The notes beneath the pieces were generated by a model. It did no database searches and was not told the DNA's origin. It was given only the letters and a program-made list of their open reading frames with translations. A stretch of DNA of 6,019 bases, from NCBI GenBank assembly GCA_002372465.1, contig DFGW01000236.1, positions 1 through 6,019 of the forward strand, written 5' to 3'. Position numbers and translations under genes: made by a program. The DNA comes from Butyrivibrio sp. UBA3740 (GTDB lineage Bacteria > Bacillota > Clostridia > Lachnospirales > Lachnospiraceae). Positions 1 through 5,673 of this stretch are shown here, piece by piece (positions within the stretch are counted from its first letter, which is position 1; every line of letters starts with the position of its first letter).

Positions 1-1155
1 TTCCGTGAGTGGATCTTTGCAAGACAGCGTTACTGGGGCGAGCCGGTTCCCTGCGTATACAAGGAAGATGGCAGCATCGTATTCCTTGATGACTCAGAGC
101 TTCCTGTAGTTCTTCCTGAACTTGAGGACTACAAGGGACATGGCGGTCAGGCTCCACTTGAGAATGCTACAGAGTGGAAGGCCTATGACAAGAACGGTCT
201 TAAGGGCACAAGAGAGACATCAACAATGCCCGGTTCAGCCGGATCTTCCTGGTACTTCCTCAGATATATCGATCCTGACAACGATAAAGAATTTGCCAAT
301 CAGGAGCTTTTGAAGCACTGGATGCCTGTAGACCTTTACATCGGTGGTCCTGAGCATGCTGTCGGACACCTGATCTATTCACGTATCTGGAACAGGTTCC
401 TTTACAACAAGGGACTTTCACCTGTTAAGGAGCCCTTCAAGAAGCTGGTGCACCAGGGTATGATCCTTGGAGAGAACGGAATCAAGATGGGTAAGCGTTT
501 CCCTGAGTTCGTTGTCAACCCAAGTGATATCGTTCGCGAGTACGGCGCTGATACACTTCGTCTCTATGAGATGTTCATGGGACCTCTTGAAGTATCAAAG
601 CCATGGAACTCTACAGCTGTTACAGGTGCAAGAAAGTTCATCAACAGAGTTTACACATTCTTCACCGAGCCTGCTCACATCACAGAGGAGAAGGGTGGAA
701 ATCTCGAGAAGGTTTACCATCAGACTGTTAAGAAGGTTACAGAAGATTTCGAGGCTCTGGCATTTAACACAGCCATCGCCCAGATGATGATCTTCATAAA
801 TGCAGTATACAAAGAGGGCAGCTGCCCAAGAGAGTACGCTGAGAACTTCATCAAGATGCTTTCCTGCATCTGTCCACACGTTGGTGAGGAGATCTGGCAG
901 CTTCTTGGACATGACAATACTCTTGCCTACGAGCCATGGCCGACCTATGATGAGTCCAAGTGTGTAGAAGACACTGTTGAGATCGCTGTTCAGATCAATG
1001 GCAAGGTTAAGGACAAGCTCTCCATCGGCAAGGAAGATCCTAAGGACGAAGTTATTGCCAAGGGAAAAGAGCTTATCGCAGACAAGCTCGAGGGCAAGAC
1101 CATCGTAAAAGAGATCTATGTTCCGGGACGTATTGTAAATATTGTTGTTAAATAA
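1..1155 (+). CDS. leuS: Leucyl-tRNA synthetase, C-terminal part (5' end outside window)
   Basis: This class I synthetase charges tRNA-Leu with leucine in the cytoplasm. The frame is open from base 1 to a TAA at 1153-1155, giving 384 codons. Family proteins are usually a little over 800 residues, so roughly the N-terminal half (HIGH motif and most of the editing insertion) lies outside. Visible landmarks are REWIFARQRYWGEP at codons 2-15, where the chain returns to the catalytic core after the editing domain; GSAGSSWYFLRY near codons 77-88; YIGGPEHAVGHLIYSR near codons 113-128; and the KMSKS-loop equivalent KMGKR at codons 162-166. An anticodon-binding helical region follows, then a C-terminal domain with VQINGKVKDKL. 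The KMSKS loop departs from consensus, but I recall this variant from clostridial relatives, so I do not regard the gene as broken. No intrinsic plus-strand terminator with a T-run follows the stop. The identification is firm. Confidence 0.97.
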   Translation, partial: FREWIFARQRYWGEPVPCVYKEDGSIVFLDDSELPVVLPELEDYKGHGGQAPLENATEWKAYDKNGLKGTRETSTMPGSAGSSWYFLRYIDPDNDKEFANQELLKHWMPVDLYIGGPEHAVGHLIYSRIWNRFLYNKGLSPVKEPFKKLVHQGMILGENGIKMGKRFPEFVVNPSDIVREYGADTLRLYEMFMGPLEVSKPWNSTAVTGARKFINRVYTFFTEPAHITEEKGGNLEKVYHQTVKKVTEDFEALAFNTAIAQMMIFINAVYKEGSCPREYAENFIKMLSCICPHVGEEIWQLLGHDNTLAYEPWPTYDESKCVEDTVEIAVQINGKVKDKLSIGKEDPKDEVIAKGKELIADKLEGKTIVKEIYVPGRIVNIVVK

Positions 1156-1169
1156 GCCCTTTGGGCATG

Positions 1170-1198
1170 AAAAAAGCACGTCGAAGTTTCGGCGTGCT
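1170..1198 (-). terminator. Intrinsic terminator of the left ncRNA
   Basis: The hairpin occupies 1175-1198 (AGCACG paired with CGTGCT, extended by further pairs to a short loop). On the minus strand it is followed by six T (A1170-A1175 on plus). On the plus strand it is followed by CAGACTG, so it is not an efficient terminator for leuS. The polarity supports minus-strand transcription of the left RNA. Confidence 0.8.
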
Positions 1199-1567
1199 CA
1201 GACTGTAGACAAAGTATTTTGGATCATAATCCATATCCGCTTTAGAGCAGTGTAACCATATCCCTGATATCCATCAATGGACTTTCGCGGCATAAACCCT
1301 CGCGACTTCTCATGCGGCTGTTTATGTACATCTGGTACTTGAGCCGGTCGCTGCGGTTTATTCCACGGTTCCATTGACAGATATCCGGGATATGTTTTTG
1401 GGTCTGTAAGCGGGTATGAATTAGGAAGGCGCCTTTGACACTTTCTGGTAAGTGGCAGCTTGCCGGCATATACCCCAAATCTATGCTTCTTCGCTTGATT
1501 TTGTTACTACGGCAAAAACACAAATCTTCATGTTATTACGATAGATATTTGCCAATCCCATAAAAAT
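1170..1567 (-). ncRNA. Putative structured noncoding RNA, left copy
   Basis: This is a predicted RNA of about 400 nt read leftwards from the centre of the inverted repeat and ending at the terminator at 1170-1198, which converges on leuS. The 5' end is an estimate from a -10-like CATAAT at 1579-1574. The core is a long hairpin between about 1225 and 1425. Its paired blocks are CCGCTT 1237-1242 with AAGCGG 1408-1413; CATATCCC 1257-1264 with GGGATATG 1387-1394; GATATC 1266-1271 with GATATC 1380-1385; TCAATGGA 1274-1281 with TCCATTGA 1370-1377; ATAAACC 1292-1298 with GGTTTAT 1355-1361; GCGAC 1302-1306 with GTCGC 1347-1351; and CGGCT 1315-1319 with AGCCG 1342-1346. A minus-strand 93-codon frame overlaps it, but the matching frame is broken in the right copy. 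I cannot assign a known RNA family. The strand call rests on the terminator T-run and on the right copy behaving the same way. Confidence 0.7.
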
Positions 1568-1605
1568 ACCGTTATTATGGGGCGTATTTCGATAGATTTT
1601 TGAAA
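1562..1605 (-). promoter_or_regulatory. Conserved promoter-like block upstream of the left ncRNA
   Basis: Read on the minus strand it carries TTTCAA (1605-1600), CTATCGAAA, GCCC, CATAAT (1579-1574) and then TAACGGTATTTTT. The CTATCGAAA, GCCC and TAACGGTATTTTT parts also precede the right RNA. TTTCAA and CATAAT could be -35 and -10 elements, but the 20-nt gap is longer than usual for a housekeeping promoter, so the exact elements are uncertain. The block could also be a regulator site or the first bases of the RNA. Confidence 0.45.
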
Positions 1606-1659
1606 TCACCTAAAATCTCCCGTAATTATACGTTGATTTCTGCGGTATATTTTGGACTG

Positions 1660-1704
1660 TTGTCAAATTCTATCGAAAAGAGCCCTATTTTAACGGTATT
1701 TTTT
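1660..1704 (+). promoter_or_regulatory. Conserved promoter-like block upstream of the right ncRNA
   Basis: TTGTCA (1660-1665) and TATTTT (1686-1691) are separated by 20 nt, the same spacing as their counterparts in the left copy. Between and after them lie CTATCGAAA, GCCC and TAACGGTATTTTT, shared with the left copy. Conservation at the same relative place in both copies argues for a functional site. The assignment to a specific sigma factor is open. Confidence 0.45.
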
Positions 1705-1726
1705 TGAGGTGGATTAAAAAATACCG
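1694..1726. repeat. Perfect 11-bp inverted repeat at the start of the right ncRNA
   Basis: CGGTATTTTTT (1694-1704) and AAAAAATACCG (1716-1726) are exact reverse complements around the 11-base loop TGAGGTGGATT. The left arm is part of the block conserved in both copies. The left copy has only partial pairing at the matching place. It could be a 5' hairpin of the RNA or an operator overlapping the start site. Confidence 0.6.
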
Positions 1727-2078
1727 AAACCCTTGTCGATATCTGAGTAGGAATACTTGGCATCCGTTCTCCGGATTACAAACCTCTCGACTGGGGCTAT
1801 GGAGATGAATGAGTTGGCGTGAAACAATCCCCTTATCAATAGCCGCTTACAGACCAAAAAGCCACCCTCAGATAGTTTGCAATGGAACCGTGGAATAAAC
1901 CAATGCACCCGGAATTGATCTATGAAACGAATAGAATCATTCTTATGAGGGTGCGAGGATTTATGCAGCGAAAGTCCATTGAAAGTTATCTGACGGTGGC
2001 TATAATCACTACAGCGGGTTTTGATAATAACTTTGTCTTCAATCTGAGCACGTCGAAGTTTCGGCGTGCTTTCTTTTT
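1698..2078 (+). ncRNA. Putative structured noncoding RNA, right copy
   Basis: This is the paralogue of the left RNA, read rightwards, about 380 nt, ending at the terminator at 2047-2078 just before the stop of the convergent symporter gene. The start is estimated from a -10-like TATTTT at 1686-1691. The same core hairpin forms from 1833 to 2027: TTATCAA 1833-1839 with TTGATAA 2021-2027; CCGCT 1843-1847 with AGCGG 2013-2017; GCCACC 1861-1866 with GGTGGC 1995-2000; TCAGATA 1868-1874 with TATCTGA 1987-1993; CAATGGA 1880-1886 with TCCATTG 1975-1981; ATAAACC 1895-1901 with GGATTTAT 1957-1964 (one bulge); GCACCC 1905-1910 with GGGTGC 1949-1954; and TGATCTAT 1916-1923 with ATAGAATCA 1931-1939 (one bulge). 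A 5' domain contains a small hairpin, ATCCG...CGGAT, near 1762-1776. Stems that differ in sequence from the left copy still pair, which favours RNA structure over coding. Function is unknown. Confidence 0.72.
2047..2078 (+). terminator. Intrinsic terminator of the right ncRNA
   Basis: The hairpin occupies 2047-2070 and is followed on the plus strand by TTCTTTTT. Its 24 bases are identical, on the same strand, to those at 1175-1198. The T-run lies on the plus side, matching rightward transcription of the right RNA. On the minus strand no T-run follows, so the symporter transcript has no obvious own terminator here. Confidence 0.85.
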
Positions 2079-2085
2079 ATTTCTT

Positions 2086-3633
2086 TTATTCTTCCTCGTC
2101 GGAAAGTGATGTGCTCTGGTGAACCATAACCTCTTTGTTGTAGCAGGCAAAGGCTGATTCCACAAGATTCTTGTCCGGCTTTGGTGTGAAAAGAGATATT
2201 AGCGGAACGATGACAAGTCCGATTAGCATGCAGAAAGCACCTGCGTTAATAGGCGACTGCAAAAGCGCAGGAAAACTTGATCTGAACATCATGTTTGCAA
2301 GCATTACAACTGTGGAGAATACAAAGTTGACCCATACAGCAACCTTGGTTGTGCCCTTCCAGTAGAGACCGAAAAGGAATGGTGCAAGGAAAGCACCTGC
2401 AAGAGCGCCCCATGAAACACCCATGAGCTGAGCGATAAAGGTTACGTTCTGCTTGTACTGGATGATGGCGATAACAACTGAGATGGCTACGAACACAACT
2501 ATGAGTGCTCTCATGATAAAGAGCTGCTTCTTGTCGTCCATATCCTTTATAACGTGTCCCTTAAGAAGGTCCAGTGTAAGGGTTGAGCTGCTGGTAAGAA
2601 CCAGTGATGAGAGAGTGGACATGGAAGCTGAAAGAACCAGTACCACAACGATGGCAATAAGGATATCGGGAAGCCCCGAGAGCATTGTGGGAACAACTGA
2701 GTCATAGCCATTGGCTGCGATGTCGATCTTATCGGAAAAGAGTCTTCCGAAACCACCAAGGAAGTAGCATCCACCGGCAACTACGAAGGCAAAGAATGTA
2801 GATACGATGGTTCCCTTTGAGATTGCTCGCTCACTCTTTATGGCGTAGAACTTCTGGACCATCTGAGGAAGACCCCAGGTTCCAAGGGATGTAAGGATTA
2901 CAACCCCAAGGAGGTTCAGAGGATCCGGACCGAAGAAAGAAGCGAAGATGCCGGGGGTGGTTGAGACTGTCTCGTCGCTGATCCTTGCAAGACCGTCAAG
3001 AGCTGCAAGAAAGCCGCCCTGACTGTTAAGAACTGATAAAACAACGGCGGTGATACCGATCAGCATGATGATACCCTGAATGAAATCGTTGATGGCTGTT
3101 GCCATGTAGCCGCCTGCGATTACGTAGATACCTGTAAGGACCGCCATAACGATAACGCAGATTGAATAGTCAATATTGAAGGCCATACCAAAGAGCCTTG
3201 ATAAACCGTTATATAGAGAAGCGGTATAAGGAATCAGAAAAATAAAGGTGATGATGGATGCGGCGATCTTAAGAGATCTCCCGCCAAATCTTGATGCGAA
3301 GAACTGGGGCATGGTAGCTGAGTTAAGGTGCTGTGTCATGATCCTGGTTCTTCTTCCAAGGATTGCCCATGCCAGAAGTGAACCGATAAGAGCATTACCG
3401 ATTCCGACCCAGGTAGAAGCAATACCGTACTTCCAGCCAAACTGTCCGGCATATCCTACGAAGATAACAGCAGAGAAATAGGATGTTCCATAGGCAAATG
3501 CAGAAACCCATGGTCCTACAGATCTTCCGCCAAGAACAAATCCGTTTACATCAGTGGAATTTTTCCTGCAGATAAAGCCGATTGTCAGCATTACAGCGAA
3601 GAAAACCACCAGTAGAAGTGCTTTGATAATCAT
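2086..3633 (-). CDS. Sodium:solute symporter (SSS family), substrate unknown
   Basis: This inner-membrane secondary transporter is expected to couple solute uptake to sodium. The 515-residue length and run of about 13 hydrophobic segments fit the SSS (PutP/PanF-type) family. Visible signatures are SAFAYGTSYFSAVIFVGY near residues 44-61, GGYMATAINDFIQG at 174-187, GLPQMVQKF at 254-262, and LSASMSTLSSLVLTSSS near 334-350, the Ser/Thr-rich helix that contributes to the sodium site in this fold. The C-terminal tail is soluble and acidic, ending SLSDEEE. I chose the ATG at 3633-3631 because GGAGGG (3645-3640) sits at correct spacing before it; the ATG seven codons further upstream (3654) lies before that ribosome site. 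A good promoter lies at 3692-3664. It is divergent from the sensor gene and convergent with the right RNA, whose terminator ends within about 10 bases of its stop. Motifs resemble proline and pantothenate carriers, but the sequence alone does not fix the substrate. Confidence 0.92.
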   Translation of the reverse strand: MIIKALLLVVFFAVMLTIGFICRKNSTDVNGFVLGGRSVGPWVSAFAYGTSYFSAVIFVGYAGQFGWKYGIASTWVGIGNALIGSLLAWAILGRRTRIMTQHLNSATMPQFFASRFGGRSLKIAASIITFIFLIPYTASLYNGLSRLFGMAFNIDYSICVIVMAVLTGIYVIAGGYMATAINDFIQGIIMLIGITAVVLSVLNSQGGFLAALDGLARISDETVSTTPGIFASFFGPDPLNLLGVVILTSLGTWGLPQMVQKFYAIKSERAISKGTIVSTFFAFVVAGGCYFLGGFGRLFSDKIDIAANGYDSVVPTMLSGLPDILIAIVVVLVLSASMSTLSSLVLTSSSTLTLDLLKGHVIKDMDDKKQLFIMRALIVVFVAISVVIAIIQYKQNVTFIAQLMGVSWGALAGAFLAPFLFGLYWKGTTKVAVWVNFVFSTVVMLANMMFRSSFPALLQSPINAGAFCMLIGLVIVPLISLFTPKPDKNLVESAFACYNKEVMVHQSTSLSDEEE

Positions 3634-3663
3634 AATTTTCCCTCCAACAAACATTCTTTTAAT

Positions 3664-3692
3664 ACTTTAACGCTTTAAAGCTTTTAAGTCAA
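3664..3692 (-). promoter_or_regulatory. Sigma-A type promoter of the symporter gene
   Basis: On the minus strand TTGACT (3692-3687) and TAAAGT (3669-3664) are separated by exactly 17 nt, giving a start site near 3657 and a leader of about 25 nt. The spacer contains the perfect 10-bp palindrome GCTTTAAAGC (3672-3681), a possible operator. Confidence 0.75.
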
Positions 3693-3731
3693 GAAGTAAA
3701 TTTGTAAAAAGCGTGAAAAATAGGAGTTTTC

Positions 3732-3740
3732 TGTTATAAT
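3732..3740 (+). promoter_or_regulatory. Extended -10 promoter of the sensor gene
   Basis: TGTTATAAT at 3732-3740 is a perfect extended -10 element (TGnTATAAT). No good -35 is seen 16-18 nt upstream (GTGAAA at best), which an extended -10 can tolerate. The start site would be near 3747, about 30 nt before the start codon. Confidence 0.7.
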
Positions 3741-3778
3741 GAAGTCAGAAAAAAGTATGTTTACGTGGGGATATAAGA

Positions 3779-5092
3779 GTGGGGCTCAAATTTTTCTTTG
3801 CTGATTTTGAACTTATCAGTTCTATCTTTTGCATGATTGCAACTGTTTGCCTGATACTTGGCAGGTCTGTCATCAGGAAACGGTACAGTGCTTTGGCTGC
3901 TTTGCAGGGAGCTGTGGCGGTCATGCTCTTTTTTGATTCCTTTGCATGGTTTTACAGAGGCGTTCCGGGTTATTTCGCCTATGGCATTGTTTTGGTTTCC
4001 AATTTCGTAAGCTTTGCCGCCACGGCTCTTTTGCAGGTTTTCTTTGTGTATTATGCCATCATCTCGGCTCAGGCCGGTGGAATTGACGATAAGATTCTGT
4101 ATGTTGTTTCTCTTATTTCCTGGACTAATGTGGGACTTGTTGTAATATCTCAGTTTACAGGCTTTGTCTACTCAATAGATCGTGCAACCAATCTCTATCA
4201 GAGGGGACCGGGCTTTGCCTTGATCTCTGTGTTGGCTGTGATCAATAACATAGTCGCCATGACTTATCTGGTGCTGCGCAGGAACAGGCTGGGAAGATTC
4301 AGATATTATGCGCTTTTGTGCTTCATAATACTTCCGACACTGGCTGCTATTGTGCAGGTTTTCATCTATGGTTATTCACTTTCAAATCTTGCATGCTTTG
4401 TAAGCTCTCTGATAATGTTCGCCCAGGTTATCTATGACAATGCCAGAACCCTGATAGGACAGGAGATACACATCAATCAGCAGAACAATCAGCTACAGGA
4501 CATGAGGACAAGGATAGCTCTTTCCCAGATCCGTCCGGAGTTCCTATATGAGACCCTTAATTCTGTTTATGACCTTTGCGAAACGAAGCCTGAATTGGCA
4601 AAAGAGCTTATAGTGCACCTGGAGAATTACCTTCGGGAGAACATTGAATCCATCGACACGGATTCCCTTATACCTTTTGGAAGAGAACTGGAGCACACCA
4701 GAGTATTCCTTGAGATAGTAAAGTTTAAATATGGCGACAAATTTGACGTTGAATACAATATAGATACCACAGGCTTTGAACTTCCGGCTCTTACGGTTCA
4801 GCCTATCGTAGAGAATGCTGTGACCCACGGCATCAGCACCCTTGAGGATGGCCGTAAGGGGCTTATCAGGATCAGCACTGAGAGAGGAAACGGTTATGTC
4901 AAGGTAATGGTAACTGATAATGGAAAAGGCTTTGACATGAATGAGTACAAAAACGCAGATCCCGATGATAAGAGTCAGATAGGTATCAGGAATGTTAAGG
5001 AAAGACTAAAGGTAATGGAAGATGCTGAGCTTCATGTGAAGTCACAGCCCGGTGAAGGTACAGAGGTAGATATTATCATTCCCACGAGATAA
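3779..5092 (+). CDS. 7TM sensor with LytS/YpdA-type histidine kinase domain lacking the phospho-acceptor His
   Basis: Membrane sensor of 437 residues. Seven hydrophobic segments lie at about 12-28, 37-57, 66-95, 105-125, 146-166, 175-198 and 202-219. A short polar linker (222-248) leads to a His_kinase (PF06580-type) region and a HATPase_c domain. The usual motif is close to INPHFLFNTLN; here residues 251-260 read IRPEFLYETL, so the acceptor His is Glu254 (codon GAG 4538-4540) and the Asn three residues after FL is Glu. The ATP site looks intact: N-box VQPIVENAVTHG with Asn346, DNGKGFD at 380-386, and IGIRNVKERL from 401. It may thus bind ATP without autophosphorylating at the usual place. 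The start is GTG at 3779-3781 with a weak GTGGGG site upstream; other starts are out of frame. The TAA stop is at 5090-5092. No response regulator follows. The divergent symporter is a possible target or signal source, by inference only. Confidence 0.88.
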   Translation: MGLKFFFADFELISSIFCMIATVCLILGRSVIRKRYSALAALQGAVAVMLFFDSFAWFYRGVPGYFAYGIVLVSNFVSFAATALLQVFFVYYAIISAQAGGIDDKILYVVSLISWTNVGLVVISQFTGFVYSIDRATNLYQRGPGFALISVLAVINNIVAMTYLVLRRNRLGRFRYYALLCFIILPTLAAIVQVFIYGYSLSNLACFVSSLIMFAQVIYDNARTLIGQEIHINQQNNQLQDMRTRIALSQIRPEFLYETLNSVYDLCETKPELAKELIVHLENYLRENIESIDTDSLIPFGRELEHTRVFLEIVKFKYGDKFDVEYNIDTTGFELPALTVQPIVENAVTHGISTLEDGRKGLIRISTERGNGYVKVMVTDNGKGFDMNEYKNADPDDKSQIGIRNVKERLKVMEDAELHVKSQPGEGTEVDIIIPTR

Positions 5093-5096
5093 AAAT

Positions 5097-5136
5097 GATA
5101 TACGGATTGCTTTGACTACGCTCTTGCAATGCTATA
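5097..5136. repeat. REP-like 40-nt hairpin repeat, copy 1
   Basis: The sequence begins GATATACGGATTGCT and continues ACT, CTC, GCAAT and CTATA, matching copy 2 at 5674-5713 in the same orientation with small indels. ATATA and ATTGC can pair with GCAAT and TATA within the unit, giving an interrupted hairpin. It lies 4 nt after the sensor stop codon. Confidence 0.65.
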
Positions 5137-5143
5137 AGCAAAT

Positions 5144-5189
5144 AAAGCCCGGTAAGAAACGTATAAGTAGGTTTCTTACCAGGGCTTTT
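5144..5189. terminator. Bidirectional intrinsic terminator between the sensor and the ACT gene
   Basis: AAAGCCC (5144-5150) and GGTAAGAAAC (5151-5160) pair with GTTTCTTACC (5171-5180) and GGGCTTT (5182-5188). This is a 17-bp stem with a single bulged A (5181) and a 10-nt loop. Plus-strand T-run is TTTT (5186-5189); the minus strand reads TTTATTT after the stem. It fits two convergent genes. Confidence 0.9.
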
Positions 5190-5203
5190 CTAATTCATAT
5201 CAT

Positions 5204-5638
5204 TTAGATCGAAGCGATGTCTTCCTGAGTAAGGATCTTTACACCTGCGCTGGTAAGTCTTGCCTCAGCTGCCTTGGTGTCAGCTACACGGAAGATCATG
5301 TAAGCATTGTTGGCAGATTTGCTGCCGGAAAAAGCATACATGTACTCGATATTTACTGACTCGTCGGTGAACTTATCAAGGAGCTTGTCAAGGCCGCCTG
5401 CTTCGTCCGGAATCTCTATGGCAAGAACCGGTGTAAGACTTGCCACAAAGTCGTTCTCCTTAAGTGTGTTGATGGCGCTGATGGCATCATCAACAATAAG
5501 TCTGGCTATGCCAAAATCCTTGGTCTCAGCCAGGGAAGTGGCTCTCATATCGATGGAATTTGCTGCCAGAACGCCTGTCATCTTCTTAAGGGTCCCGGGC
5601 TTGTTTTCAAGAAAGACGGATATCTGCTGTACGCTCAT
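5204..5638 (-). CDS. Tandem ACT-domain protein (COG4747-like)
   Basis: This 144-residue soluble protein is made of two ACT domains, about 3-70 and 71-144. The first has the typical beta-turn-helix opening ISVFLENKPGTLKKMTGVL, and the second starts VLAIEIPDEAGGLDKLLDKF. ACT pairs usually bind amino acids or related small ligands and act as regulatory modules; no catalytic domain is present. The ATG at 5638-5636 has a strong AGGAGGG site at 5650-5644. It lies 77 nt downstream of the PaaK-like ligase on the same strand, an arrangement I recognise from anaerobic bacteria and archaea, where such ACT proteins accompany phenylacetate-CoA ligase and indolepyruvate oxidoreductase genes. A regulatory role linked to aryl-acid or branched-acid activation is therefore inferred, not shown. 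A TATAAT in the gap suggests it can also be transcribed on its own. The stop codon at 5206-5204 is followed by a strong terminator. Confidence 0.92.
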   Translation of the reverse strand: MSVQQISVFLENKPGTLKKMTGVLAANSIDMRATSLAETKDFGIARLIVDDAISAINTLKENDFVASLTPVLAIEIPDEAGGLDKLLDKFTDESVNIEYMYAFSGSKSANNAYMIFRVADTKAAEARLTSAGVKILTQEDIASI

Positions 5639-5661
5639 GTTTACCCTCCTTATATACTTTA

Positions 5662-5667
5662 ATTATA
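5662..5667 (-). promoter_or_regulatory. Candidate -10 element for the ACT gene
   Basis: On the minus strand TATAAT occurs at 5667-5662, about 24 nt before the start codon. No clear -35 is visible; the expected place falls inside the hairpin repeat at 5674-5713. It could give the ACT gene a promoter separate from the ligase gene. Confidence 0.45.
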
Positions 5668-5673
5668 CACGAT

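Larger units (their letters stand above)
1170..2078. repeat. 900-bp imperfect inverted repeat formed by two diverged copies of one unit
   Basis: The plus strand from 1175 rightwards matches the reverse complement of the plus strand from 2070 leftwards, almost to the centre. Matching blocks in order from the outside are: the 24-nt terminator hairpin; ACTTTGTCT-CA-TCTG (1199-1215 and 2030-2046, two mismatches); CAATGGACTTTCGC (1275-1288 and 1968-1981); GGTTTATTCCACGG with TTCCATTG (1355-1376 and 1880-1901); GGTCTGTAAGCGG (1401-1413 and 1843-1855); and CTATCGAAA...GCCC...TAACGGTATTTTT (1562-1595 and 1670-1704). Between the blocks the copies have diverged. This divergence shows two old paralogous copies in opposite orientation and not a recent perfect inversion. 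No transposase, target-site duplication or protein frame common to both copies is seen. Confidence 0.85.

Noticed and set aside
1156..1166. GCCCTTTGGGC hairpin right after the leuS stop as a terminator.
   Set aside because: Only a 4-bp stem with no T-run on the plus strand.
1242..1523. 93-codon minus-strand frame in the left repeat copy (contains QWNRGIN and EGLCRESPL).
   Set aside because: The matching frame in the right copy is broken by several stops, while the nucleotide hairpin is preserved by compensatory changes. No convincing ribosome site. The peptide likeness follows from conserved bases.
1968..1977. GCGAAAGTCC as the GAAAGUCC signature of RNase P RNA.
   Set aside because: The flanking P4 sequence and the matching 3' half of RNase P are absent, and the bases pair within the local hairpin.
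1170..2078. Insertion sequence or transposon with long terminal inverted repeats.
   Set aside because: The repeat arms extend almost to the centre and leave no room for a transposase. I saw no target-site duplication, and the ends are terminators with T-runs. A non-autonomous element is still possible.
1714..2109. Short frames on both strands of the right copy (1714-1908 minus, 1882-2109 plus).
   Set aside because: Not shared with the left copy, no ribosome sites, and the plus frame runs through the terminator into the symporter stop. They overlap the RNA hairpin.
3634..3654. Upstream ATG at 3654 as the symporter start.
   Set aside because: The GGAGGG ribosome site (3640-3645) lies between this ATG and the ATG at 3633, so the latter is the start.
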